DNA of 64,000 nucleotides from assembly GCF_029784155.1 (NCBI RefSeq), contig NC_073693.1, positions 229,231,961 to 229,295,960 on the forward strand. The letters run 5' to 3'. The DNA comes from Uranotaenia lowii (taxonomy: Eukaryota > Arthropoda > Insecta > Diptera > Culicidae). Below are positions 1-9,480 of the stretch, piece by piece. Under the pieces are notes generated by a model, which was not told the origin of the DNA, searched no databases, and worked only from the letters and a program-made list of their open reading frames with translations. The stretch's first letter is position 1, and each line of letters opens with the position of its first letter. The translations under genes and the position numbers were made by a program.

Positions 1-415
1 TGCATTCAGTTATCCCCAATAACCATAGAATTTTTACCATATTTAAGATCAAGGGTTGCACTCCGATGGTTGGTTTGAACTCCGTGTGGATCCTAGAGTG
101 GCTCCTTATACTTCTTAACCATTTGGTCCGAAAAAAAAAAATCGGAAAAAAATCAATAGTTCATAAGCTTTCAAGTCAACAATGAAGAATTTTCGAGGCG
201 AAAAATGCGTAAAAGGAGCAAATTTGTGCAAAATTATTTTTACCATGTCTTTTTGCATCGTGAAAATCTCAAACACACTTTATTTTAAAAATCTGTCAAA
301 AATAGGCAAGATAGTCCTTTTCACAACCAACACAACGCTACTTAAGTTTTGCATATCCGAGCTCTATTAACGAAAGAAAGTGCCCGGATACTAAATGATC
401 ATAGCCTTAATAAAG
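1..415. repeat. Old interspersed repeat, copy 1
   Basis: This stretch resembles 34486-34857 in the same orientation along most of its length. Shared landmarks are CATTCAGTTAT near the start, the CAACAATGAAGA / CGACAATGAAGA stretch, GATAGTCCTTTTCA, and CTAAATGATCATAGCCTTA at the end. Many substitutions and small indels separate the two, so the relationship is old. No coding frame is shared. The family is not recognised. It may be the edge of a TE continuing outside the window. Confidence 0.6.
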
Positions 416-1899
416 AAATATCAAAATTTTCCCTTTCAAATGAGAGCGGCGGTTTGTAGCTTCTATCCTAAACGGTTAAACTTTTTTATTTCAATTTAAA
501 AAAGACATTTAATGATTTTTTATGCATTTAAAAAAATTTTTTTTTCAAGAGAACGAAAGCCGGTTTTATTTGTACCGGATAAATAGATCAAATATTGTTG
601 TACTACCATTTGGAGTAATTGTAAAATTGCTTCTTTTGTTAAGCTGCCTTACTATTAATTTCTTGAATATGATCTTATGAGCTTTTTAGACACATGCATC
701 ATAAATGAATTCGATATCGAATTTTGAATACGGCGAATGCGCCAACTGTAAACAAATCGAGATAATCACATAAATGCGTTAAACTCTTCATTTTACATCC
801 GAAAATATGATCTCCTTTTAATTTTTCTTATTTTAGTGAAGTTAAATTTAATTTTTTAAATAAGGTGAAAAGCTTTTTTATGAGTGTGTAATCCCACAGT
901 TCATTCGCCCATTTCCCCTCAAAATTTCGTCGCGAACAAAAGGGCCGATAGTTATTTCGAGATGGGAAAAGGGCATTGAAGTTTTTGAAATTTGTTTTCC
1001 CAGGACGAGGAGAAGCACAAATCAGCATTTATAAGATCGTTGAATGTGCTAATGTGTTGATGTGATCATTTGGACCCGCTTTCAAGCCGAATTTGCTTGA
1101 ATAATGCTTCTTTAATGAGTGATCCAAAATGCGAACAGTCATTCTGCAATTCAAAAAGGGCGCTCCAATTTGGCGAATGAACAAAATGAGAGCACCAGTC
1201 TGTGGTAAAAGGGCCCACAGTTATATTTATTAATTTTTTGAAGTAATTAGTACGGAAAAGTTATATTGATCGATCGGGTGATGAAATTAAATCAATTTGA
1301 AAGCGTTTTAGCGACTTATTTAGGTAAATTATTGTATGCTGCTAAATAGGTAATTGATTTTATTTTCTGAAACTTGGAATGCGTTTTTCTCAAAACAAAG
1401 GTCTTGGCGCATTCGCCATATTCAAAAATCGATACCGAATTGTTCTTTAATAATCATAACTGGATTTTTTAAAACGATTTTTGTGTACGTTTAAAAATGC
1501 GCTTTAAAAAAATTCGTGTAACCCTTGGAAAAAAAAACATTGCTTCATTTTAGTAAAATGGCTAGTTTAGACTATAAATTTATCATTACAGCCTAGTAGA
1601 TCATCTTGGAGTGGTCTTAGTGAAATCTGGAATGTTAAGATTTGTTTCGAAAATTGGTTTTCTCTACGGTTGTTCCGGATCTTTTACAGTCATTTGACTA
1701 TTCCTGTCAAAAAATCTGCAGAAAACTGCACCACCAATTAGAAGTTTGGAAAAGATAAGGGATGTCAAGGACCAAGGACGTTTAAAAAAGATCGTTTGAA
1801 AAGAGATTTTTCATTTAGGCTTTAATTCTGAATGTATAGATGCATATTTTTTAGAATACATGATCTTCATTAATATTTCATAATTTAGATATCCTAAAA
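416..1899. other. Non-coding stretch with a possible TIR element at 711-1440
   Basis: No gene is seen. An inverted repeat of about 30 bp pairs 711-743 with 1406-1440; both arms contain the core GGCGAATGCGCC or its complement. This could be the ends of a roughly 730-bp non-autonomous DNA element, but I see no clear target-site duplication. The flanks at 416-710 and 1441-1899 show nothing recognisable. Confidence 0.35.
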
Positions 1900-2790
1900 C
1901 TCAATATCAACTTGACGTATTTCTTTCAATTTTGCATTTAAAAAACCTGAACACCTTTCATTTTGAAGGTGTGTGTGTAGAATTTTGCTCCTATTTTGAT
2001 TTTGGAATTCCCTCTTCAGTTGTCAAAATGCCGTCCAAGGAAGAAGAGCAGCGTATCAAAATTTTGCTCGCGCATCGCTAAAATCCGAGCTACTCGCACG
2101 CAAAGCTGGCAAAAGTTGCCAAATCAACCGTTACAAATGTAATTAAAGGGTTTGGGGAACGTTTGTCGACAGCCAGGAAGTCTGGATCGGGGGGAAGATG
2201 CCGCAAATAAGCTGGGTGTATCGTCTACAACCGTACATCGAGCCAAAAAACGAGCCGCACTATCGACTTACAAGAAGGTAGTGACTCCAAATCGCGATGA
2301 TAAACAAAATACGACGGCCAAAGCGCGATCCCGGAGGCTGTACACGACGATGCTGACGAAGTTTGACTGCGTGGTAATGGACGACGAAACCTACGTCAAA
2401 GCCGACTACAATCAGCTTCCGGGACAGGAGTTTTATATGGTAAAAGGAAGGGGAGAAGGTAGCAGATATTTTCATGCACATGAAACTGTCAAAGTTCACG
2501 AAGAAATATCTGGTTTGGCATGCCATCTGTACCTGTGGCTTGAAAAGCAGCATTTTCATAGCTTCCGGAACTGTCAACCAAGAAATTTACGTGAAAGAGT
2601 GTTTGAATAAACGTCTGCTGCCTCTTCTGAAGAAACACGGTTGTTCCGTATTGTTTTGGTCGGATTTTGCATCTTGCCATTACGGTAAAAAGGCCATGGA
2701 GTGGTACGCCGCCAACAACGTGCAGGTGGTTCCCAAGGACAAAAAACCCTCCCAACACGCCAGAGCTCCGCCCAATGAGAAATACCGGGC
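1900..2790 (+). pseudogene. DD37E mariner-type transposase, 5' part (broken)
   Basis: Remnant of a mariner/Tc1-superfamily transposon that would cut and paste itself at TA sites. The original start is the ATG at 2028, and an in-frame TAA follows after 17 codons (2079-2081). Roughly 75 bp of the helix-turn-helix region are missing around 2195 compared with the copy at 6855-7726, and later frameshifts split the rest. The first catalytic Asp is in the VVMDDET motif near 2380, the second in FWSDFASCHY near 2660. Thirty-seven residues later comes the Glu of the EKY motif (about 2780), which is the DD37E spacing. The 5' inverted repeat is missing or eroded upstream of about 1900. A LINE fragment interrupts the gene at about 2790 and the 3' end resumes at 5346. 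Confidence 0.85.
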
Positions 2791-2991
2791 AAAATTCTCT
2801 GCGTTTACTGAGAGGTTCTATATCAATAAGCTTACAACGAGATTCATACGATGGCAGAGGAAAAGTGGTCCAATTGATTTTACGTAGCGCATATAACAAA
2901 AATTGTTTTTGAACTGATTCGAGACGTTGCTCGTGAATATTTGAATAAGGATTCCATATGATTGCTACAATACTCCAATATCGAACGAACA
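2791..2991 (-). pseudogene. LINE C-terminal coding fragment, downstream of the Helitron
   Basis: The minus strand encodes the region after the reverse transcriptase domain of a CR1-like LINE: an ESVQKQFLLYALR stretch followed by PLPSYESRCKL. It lines up with QRRFVRYALRELPW and LPPYAQRCALL in the intact LINE at 40745-42984. It is the continuation of the fragment at 4585-5345, from which it is separated by the Helitron. The fragment stops abruptly against mariner sequence, with no LINE 3' end or tail. That is unusual for a simple LINE insertion and suggests later deletion. At least one frameshift is present near 2945. Confidence 0.75.
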
Positions 2992-4584
2992 TCTATATAT
3001 ATAAAAAGCAATTATCTGTATGTTTGTTTGTTTGTTTGTTTGTTTGTCCTCTATAGACTCAGCCGTCTTAAGAGCTAGAGATCTGAAATTTGGCATGGAT
3101 GCTCATTAGGACCAGGAATGATGAAAAATGTTTTTAGATTTTGGACGACCCCTTCTGAAGGGGGTCGTCCATACAAGACAAATATTGTTTTCACGTTATT
3201 GACGTTATTTTCCGTCGGATTGTGATGAAAATTTGCACATGAGTGTTTTGAGAGAAGAGCAATCGATTACAGTTATCAAATTTAGGGTCAGGGGGTCGGC
3301 CAAAGGGGTCCGTCCATATCAACTGATTAATGTTTTTGCGATATTGGCGTTATTATACATCGGATTGTGATGAAAAATTTGCACATGAGTGTTTTGAGAG
3401 ACAAGCAATCGATTACAGTTATCAAACTTAGGGTCAGGGGTCGGCCAAAGGGGTCGTCCATATCAACTGATTAATGTTTTTGCGATATTGCGTTATTATA
3501 CATCGGATTGTGATGAAAATTTGCACATGAGTGTTTTGAGAGACGAGCAATCGATTACAGTTATCAAACTTAGGGTCAGGAGTCATTAATATTTTTGCGA
3601 TATTGGCGTTATTAAAGATCGTATTGTGATGAAAATTAGCGCATGAGTGTTTTGAGGGACGAGCAATCGATTTCAAGTTTCGAATGCGGTCAGAAGTCGG
3701 CTGAAGGAGTCGTCCATACCCAACTTTAATGTTTTTGCGATATTGACGTTATTCTACATTGGATTGAGATGAAAATTGCCGCATGGAGTTTTTAGGGACG
3801 CTCTTTTGCTTTCAGGTTTCAAATCTTGACTCAGAGGTTGGCAAAAGGGGTTTTTATCTGTTCACTGTTTTTACGATATTCTCTTGATAGAGCATAGAAA
3901 TGTAATGAAAATTTGACACACGGGAGTTTAACAGAAAAGATAATTGATTTCAGGTGTCAAGTTTTGAATCATGGTCAAAAAAAGGCCGTCCATGTTAGTT
4001 GCTCACTGTTTTCGCGATATTGTCGTGATCATGCATCGAATTGAGATAAAAATGTTCAGATGAGGGTTATAAACTAATGAGCAATTGACTCGGCGTAAGG
4101 GGCGTCTATTTTCACTGTTTCAAGTTCCTGACGTTATTTTACATATAATTTGAAAAGAAAAAATGGCACTAGGGAGTTTTGAGGAACGTAAAATTGGTTT
4201 AAATTATCGAATTTCGGGCCATGGGACAGAAAAAGAGGGTTTCATCGAATGTTCAGTGTTTTGTGCAATAATTTTGTTGGAAGCAGTTAATTGATACCAA
4301 TTTAAGTGTGAAGGTCAAGCAAAAGAGTCGTGCACACAAACAAATAGTACATGTTTCTGCCATAATGTCCAGATTTTGCAATCGATCGAGAAGAAAACAC
4401 TCTCACATAAATTTTGATAAAAAGGCTTATCAACTGATTAATTTGAATTTTAAGTAATAGTAATAGTAGCGACTTTAAACACTGTTGAATAAATTGTCGA
4501 AAGAATGTTTCGAATTCATTTTCTAAACTCATTTTGACGTACCAATGATTTAAAGCGAAACGAAGTTCGTACGGGATCAGCTAG
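2992..4584 (+). mobile_element. Non-autonomous Helitron
   Basis: The element begins TCTATATATATAAAAAGC at 2992 and ends GGGATCAGCTAG at 4584, matching the Helitron hallmarks of a 5' TC and a 3' CTAG. It lies between an A (2991) and a T (4585), the known AT target preference. The short inverted pair ACGAA/TTCGT at 4560-4570 may be the worn 3' hairpin. There is no replication-initiator/helicase frame, so it depends on a partner in trans. Removing it makes the surrounding LINE reading frame continuous on the minus strand, which confirms both boundaries. The first 50 bases hold a short (TTTG)n microsatellite, and most of the inside is degenerate tandem repeats. Confidence 0.85.
3160..4080. repeat. 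Degenerate tandem repeats inside the Helitron
   Basis: A unit of roughly 120-145 bp recurs at least six times with decreasing similarity. Each unit carries a TTTTTGCGATATTG-like block, then CGGATTGTGATGAAAATTTG, then GAGCAATCGATT. The first three units (about 3170-3590) are very similar; those after about 3680 are strongly diverged. Internal minisatellites of this kind are common in non-autonomous Helitrons. Confidence 0.75.
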
Positions 4585-5345
4585 TAGGATATATAAAGTG
4601 ATTTTATGGTGTATGGGTCTTGAAAGTGTTTGCTGAAACGTTTTACAAATCCTAGCATGCAATTTGCTTTATTGATGATATTGTTCTGATGTTCTACAAA
4701 CGTGAGTTTTGAATCCAATATGACGCCGAGATCCCTTACAATTTTGCATTTTTGTACTGGTTGATTGCCTAATTTTGTTTCAATGATAGGGTAACTTTGC
4801 TTTCTGCTAAATGATATAGAGTTGCATTTTTTAACATTCAATTGAAGTAAACTTTTGTTGCACCATTCAAAGAAAACATTGATTTCGTTTTGAAATGTTT
4901 CAGCATCTTCGGTTGTTTTTATTTTCAGAAATAGTTTAATATCGTCGGCGTATATTAGGTATTCAATCCGTTTTACAATAAAGGAAATGTCGTTAACGAA
5001 CAGTATAAAAAGGACAGGTCCTAGATGAGACCCCTGAGGCACACCAGAGGTCACAGCTACAGATTTGGATAATTCGTTTTGGAAACGAACGATTTGTGTT
5101 CGATCAGTTAAGTATGATTGTAACCAGGAGAGAAGATTTGGATGAAAGCCAATTTTTTTTTAATTTGAAGATTAAAAGGGGTATGTCAATGCGATCAAAG
5201 GCTTTGCTAAAGTCGGTATAAATAGCCTCAACATGAAAGCCTTTGCTCATAGAATCGATAACATATGTAACGAATTCGAGAAGATTTGATGCTGTAGAGC
5301 GTCCTTTGAAGAAACCATGTTGTTTGCTCGTTATAATATTTTTTA
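4585..5345 (-). pseudogene. LINE reverse transcriptase fragment (CR1-like)
   Basis: The minus strand encodes the core of a non-LTR reverse transcriptase. From the N-terminal side: FFKGRSTASNLLEF near 5300, the motif with the first catalytic Asp (YTDFSKAFD) near 5205, then the uninterrupted frame 5054-4585 with SGVPQGSHLGP and the catalytic YADD box. A frameshift near 5155 in a run of T separates the two parts. The protein is clearly related to, but distinct from, the LINE at 40745-42984. It is truncated upstream and lies antisense inside the mariner at 1900-5598. It continues across the Helitron into 2791-2991. No endonuclease domain is present. Confidence 0.85.
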
Positions 5346-5598
5346 CTTAAAGACGAGCAGCAGTTCAAGGCAAACTGGCTTTCTGCGGCGAAGAAGGTGG
5401 ACAAGGTGGCTGTACAAAATCAGCAGGGTTAAACGTAAGGCCCGGCAATTCGGATTTGAAAAAGTGGAAGCATTGAATATTTTTCCTGAATTTTATACTA
5501 ATTAAACTTGAAAAAGAAATTTAATTTGATTTTTTAACAAACGATTTCACCGATTTACACGCGTTTTCCCTTGACCAAATTTTGACCGTATCACCCTT
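5346..5598 (+). mobile_element. 3' end of the first mariner, with inverted repeat
   Basis: In the appropriate frame this encodes the transposase C-terminus (SAAKKVDKVAVQNQQG), matching the segment 40560-40690 of the third mariner on the other strand. The 3' untranslated part follows, then the terminal inverted repeat ending GACCGTATCACCCTT at 5598, with the TA target at 5599-5600. About 40 bp of mariner coding sequence present in the third copy are missing between 2790 and 5346, so the LINE event removed or replaced target DNA. Confidence 0.85.
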
Positions 5599-5600
5599 TA

Positions 5601-6354
5601 GTAAAAAAAACGAAAAGGTAAAAATGGTTATGAATCAACCAATATAATTTGATGTATAGAAACACAAAATACCTAGTAATTCATCATAGTTTCAGCTTGC
5701 ATTTACTTCTCATAACACCTGCTCAACCAAAATGTAAACAAAATAATGTTGATACCATTATTTGTTATACGAACTGGGACCATTTCACTGGCCACCACTA
5801 TTTAAATTTGCATAATAGTGAGCTTCTTGACTTGAACGAGCATAAGGCGCCATCATCAGTCATCGCATCGAGGTACAACATACCACCATTATTGGTTGGT
5901 GGTTTATTTTTGTTTGCATTTTCATTCATGCTGCTGCTGCCTTGACGGCTGGCTGGCTGACTGCTTTATTTTTGCCAAAACTCTCTAGCAGCTCAATCTA
6001 GCAGCTTTTGTTGTCGTTGTTGTGATACAGAGGAGGGAAAATTGTACACACACAATTATGAAGCTTCGCAAGACTTCAACATCGGTAGGGTCATGCGTCG
6101 ATACAGACCGAGGTACACATACATATTTCGAGAAAGTACCAGAGCAGAGCAGTAGAAACAGCAACAGAGACGTCAAAAATCGTTTGCCCCTTGCATATGC
6201 TGCGGCCGATGATTGTGTGATGATGGCTATGCTGCTTGATGTTGATGATGGTTGAAGACGGTCGTCGTAATGTAGTCATGATAATATACCAACGTTTTGT
6301 GTACCAACTCTTGTCAAATATGTCAAATGAATGTGCAGATGTTCTATCACCGAA
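5601..6354. other. Non-coding stretch before the gap
   Basis: No gene or repeat is recognised. The sequence is less AT-rich than its surroundings and contains short simple runs (CTGCTGCTGC near 5930, GGCTGGCTGGCTG near 5949, TTGTTGTCGTTGTTG near 6008). It resembles ordinary intergenic or intronic insect DNA. It ends directly at the N run. Confidence 0.5.
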
Positions 6355-6854
6355 NNNNNNNNNNNNNNNNNNNNNNNNNNNNNNNNNNNNNNNNNNNNNN
6401 NNNNNNNNNNNNNNNNNNNNNNNNNNNNNNNNNNNNNNNNNNNNNNNNNNNNNNNNNNNNNNNNNNNNNNNNNNNNNNNNNNNNNNNNNNNNNNNNNNNN
6501 NNNNNNNNNNNNNNNNNNNNNNNNNNNNNNNNNNNNNNNNNNNNNNNNNNNNNNNNNNNNNNNNNNNNNNNNNNNNNNNNNNNNNNNNNNNNNNNNNNNN
6601 NNNNNNNNNNNNNNNNNNNNNNNNNNNNNNNNNNNNNNNNNNNNNNNNNNNNNNNNNNNNNNNNNNNNNNNNNNNNNNNNNNNNNNNNNNNNNNNNNNNN
6701 NNNNNNNNNNNNNNNNNNNNNNNNNNNNNNNNNNNNNNNNNNNNNNNNNNNNNNNNNNNNNNNNNNNNNNNNNNNNNNNNNNNNNNNNNNNNNNNNNNNN
6801 NNNNNNNNNNNNNNNNNNNNNNNNNNNNNNNNNNNNNNNNNNNNNNNNNNNNNN
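6355..6854. other. Assembly gap, 500 N
   Basis: Exactly 500 unresolved bases, the same length as the gap at 26661-27160, which suggests a fixed placeholder. Mariner sequence enters it from the right and unrelated sequence from the left. The missing DNA must therefore include the 3' end of that mariner and probably the left end of copy A of the duplication. Confidence 0.95.
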
Positions 6855-7726
6855 CACCTGCACGTTGTTGGCGGCGTACCACTCCATGGCCTTTTTACCG
6901 TAATGGCCAGATGCCAAATCGTGCCAAAACAGTATTGAACAACCGTGTTTCTTCAGGAAAGGCAGCAGACGTTTATTCAAACACTCTTTCACGTAAATTT
7001 CTTCGTTGGCATTCCCGGAAGCTATGAAAATGCTGCTTGAAAATATCTGATTCCTTTCCCCTTCCTTTTGCCGTATGAAACTCCTGTCCCGGAAGCTGCT
7101 TGTAGTCGGCTTTGACGTAGGTTTCGTCGTCCATTACCACGCAGTCAAACTTCGTCAGCACCGTCGTGTACAGCCTCTGGGATCGTGCTTTGGCCGTCGT
7201 ATTTTGTTTATCATCGCGATTTGGAGTCACTACCTTCTTGTAAGTCGATAGTCCGGCTCGTTTTTTGGCTCGATGCACGGTTGTAGACGATACACCCAGC
7301 TTAATTGCGGCATCTCGGGGAGAGAGGTTAGGGTTTCGCTTGAAACTACCGGCAACTCTCTTTGTCGTCTCAGCAACTTCCAGTTTTCGATTTCCCCCTG
7401 ATCCAGACTTCCTGGCTGTCGACAAACGTTCCCCAAACACTTTAATTACATTTGTAACGGTTGATTTGGCAACTTTTAGCGATTTTGCTAGCTTTGCGTG
7501 CGAGTACCTCGGATTTTCGCGATGCGCGAACAAAATTTTGATACGCTGCTCTGCTTCCTTGGACGGCATTTTGACAACTGAAGAATGAATTCCAAAATCA
7601 AAATAGGAGCAAGATTCCACACACATACACACACCTTCAAAATGAGGGGTGTTCAGGTTATTTAAATGCAAAATTGAAAGAAATACGCCAAGTTGATATT
7701 GACCAAATTTTAACCGTATCACCCTT
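6855..7726 (-). pseudogene. DD37E mariner, second copy (5' part, runs into the gap)
   Basis: The element reads on the minus strand from the inverted repeat ending at 7726 (TA at 7727-7728). The transposase starts with the ATG at 7569-7567. The frame is open to 6973, about 198 residues: an N-terminal region with a helix-turn-helix feel (AKSLKVAKSTVTNVIK), a second one (DAAIKLGVSSTTVHRAKKR), then the first catalytic Asp in VVMDDETYVKAD. About 75 bp are deleted near 7043 relative to the third copy, shifting the frame. Another frame then carries LFWHDLASGHY with the second Asp. The Glu region lies in the gap. Not functional as read. It borders the duplicated block exactly as the mariner at 43945 does. 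Confidence 0.88.
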
Positions 7727-7832
7727 TACATACTAATTCATTTTTTAATTCCGGTCGGATAGCCATTAAAAGATTTAGGAAGAGCTTACGATATGGTTCA
7801 TTCATTGTGCAACTTAAATTTTATTTTATATT

Positions 7833-8445
7833 TGTAGAGATAGGCGATTAATATTATAGAAAATAAAACTGAAATTAAACATAGCACAATAAGACTATGA
7901 AGTAGAAGTCATTCGAAAACCCACTAAAATCACACAGATTTATTGCAATATCTCCTTCGTTTGCTTGAATTACTATGTAAATGTTAGTAATTTACAACCC
8001 TGTTAATAAGGGATTTACCTAAACGAACAATTCATCACAAAACAAACATTGATTTGAGTGTGATTTTTAAGAAAAATTTAATTTTGGGTATAAAATTCTT
8101 CAAAAGTTGGTTGATTTCGCAAGAGCTCTGAGATGGTGTTCTCTATCACGGACATCTCTTCGATAGTTCATGTCAGAGCACACCTTGGAAGATATTCTTG
8201 TGACGGTTGTTTACCAGTGAAAAAGTGAATAAAGATGGAGACGCAGACGAAGAAGGAAGCCCCGGGTCCCTCTGCCAAAAGGGATAATCCAACCACCATC
8301 ACCACAACCAAGAAGAGGGAAGCGCCGGGTCGAAGCAGCGGTTCAAAAATCGAACCAAAACCGACAGCTTTGAAGACGGCGGCCGCCCGCAAGCTGTTCG
8401 AGGTCTCGTTGTTTGGATACGATTCCGATGCAGAGGGTTACGACA
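7833..8445. mobile_element. 613-bp insertion present only in copy A
   Basis: Copy B (near 44047) and the extra partial copy near 40282 run directly across this point. In copy A the extra 613 bp are bounded by ATATT at 7828-7832 and ATATT at 8446-8450, a plausible 5-bp target duplication. The left half is AT-rich. The right half is richer in G and C and holds the 73-codon frame at 8235. No inverted or long terminal repeats are seen. A retroposed cDNA fragment or the end of an unrecognised retrotransposon are both possible. Confidence 0.6.
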
Positions 8446-8456
8446 ATATTGATTAA
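8235..8456 (+). CDS. Hypothetical 73-residue basic protein or gene fragment
   Basis: I do not recognise this protein. The frame starts with ATG at 8235 after a leader that looks like an mRNA 5' end (GTGAAAAAGTGAATAAAG just upstream). The product is rich in Lys, Thr, Ala, Pro and Ser for about 50 residues (KKEAPGPSAKRDN; REAPGRSSGSK), with no predicted fold. A more hydrophobic and acidic end follows (FEVSLFGYDSDAEGYDN). The last residues and the TAA stop come from DNA flanking the 613-bp insertion, so the original protein was probably longer and is cut here. Base composition and codon use stand out from the AT-rich surroundings. It could be the N-terminus of a retrotransposon gag/ORF1 or of a cellular gene copied by retroposition. 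A chance frame is less likely but not excluded. Confidence 0.35.
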   Translation: METQTKKEAPGPSAKRDNPTTITTTKKREAPGRSSGSKIEPKPTALKTAAARKLFEVSLFGYDSDAEGYDNID

Positions 8457-8620
8457 TAAAACAAACAAACAAAGCAAGGGGAAAAAAATTCCTTTGGGAA
8501 ATATGAATAAAAAGCACTGATCTTTCCAGCAATCTTTATTGCTGAAAATTTTGCTGGAAAACAAGCGGGACAAAAACCAGCAAAATTATGTTGGTTTTCA
8601 GCACAAAAATTCTGGCTGTG

Positions 8621-9407
8621 TAGCATAAGGAACAATATTCCGACCATTGATTTGTGTTCTTTCAAAAACCAAGCTATTTTAAACATTTTGTAAAGTTATT
8701 TTTATTTGTTACTATCGATTTTGGTTGATATTTTTCGGTGAAAATTAAATCGAATAAAAACAACTTTTTTACGTTTCGGCTTACTATTTTGTTTCGGCCA
8801 TCTTCAGAAAATCTGAATTTCAAAAAAAAAAAATGTAAAAAATAGAATACTTCAGAATGCTTGTTTCACACAATTTTCTGTCACTTTTATCTACACTAGA
8901 AGCACTAACAATTTTTATGCCGTGTGCTTTCCATACGGCTGTCTAATTTACTTTGAGTCAGATTTTGAACCGATTCAAGTAGCTTGCGTCTCGCGTTCTT
9001 GGTGACGTCGTGAAGCCGGTTGTTGTCGTCGTGTTTGGGGTTTTTGTTATTTTTGTTTGTATGGATTAAACCGACACTTGGTCATCGGATACGAGCGTGT
9101 ACGCGAGCCAGTAAGTCATTGAGCGAGCGTGAGCGGGAGAGCGAGCCAAGTGTACGGTTGCGTAGTTTCCCCGGACGGGTGTAACCGCTACAAAAGACCG
9201 GGCTTGTCTGCAAAACTGGCGACCGTGACAGATTATTTCTAGTAAACTTATCGAAAATCAAAAAATCGAATCAAAAATGTAAACAAATGCGATCAACACT
9301 TCACGTTGAATAAATGTTCATCACAGTTGCTTTAAAATCAGATACTTTATGAATTACCCATTGCGAAAAAAAACTGCGGTTAAATGGGTAATTCGTAGTT
9401 GGAGCAA
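8621..9407. other. Duplicated non-coding DNA
   Basis: Matches 44221-45020. No gene is supported. A GC-richer patch (about 8980-9235) contains GAGCGAGCGTGAGCGGGAGAG and is nearly identical in both copies, apart from an 18-bp stretch present in B (near 44776) and absent in A. An inverted pair GAATTACCCATT / AATGGGTAATTC at about 9351-9395 could form a hairpin just before the tRNA-like block. Confidence 0.4.
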
Positions 9408-9480
9408 GGGGCTTGTAACATAGCTCAGTTGGAAAGTAAGTTGCTTCTGGAGCCGATGTCCGTGAGTTCGAATTCAAGAG
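9408..9480 (+). repeat. tRNA-like block (SINE head), copy A
   Basis: The block contains a recognisable box A (TAGCTCAGTTGG) and box B (GAGTTCGAATTC) of a type-2 RNA polymerase III promoter, spaced as in tRNA-derived SINEs. A proper acceptor stem is missing, so it is not a working tRNA gene. The counterpart in copy B is 45021-45093, whose box B (GAGTTCGAACCC) is closer to consensus. No SINE tail is obvious. Confidence 0.6.

Larger units (their letters stand above)
7729..8620. mobile_element. CAGCAA-rich MITE, left copy in duplicate A (right part)
   Basis: Counterpart of 43948-44220. It ends GGCTGTG at 8620, followed by TA. Reading inward from that end on the minus strand gives CACAGCCAGAA and then GCTGGTTTTTGTCCCGCT, an end type shared with the MITE at 13704. 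Many short CAGCAA / TTGCTG blocks lie near the ends. The left end is not seen because the mariner and the gap intervene. A 613-bp insertion (7833-8445) splits it. Confidence 0.65.

Noticed and set aside
2260..2912. Several overlapping frames around the first mariner
   Set aside because: Shadows of the degraded transposase and of the antisense LINE.
3160..4080. CRISPR-like array
   Set aside because: Units are long, degenerate and contiguous without unique spacers, in a eukaryotic Helitron.
6091..7027. Long open frames crossing the N run on both strands
   Set aside because: They are open only because unknown bases read as X; the flanking real codons are mariner or ordinary non-coding DNA.
8168..8392. 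74-codon minus-strand frame with membrane-like composition
   Set aside because: Reverse-strand shadow of the plus-strand frame at 8235-8456.
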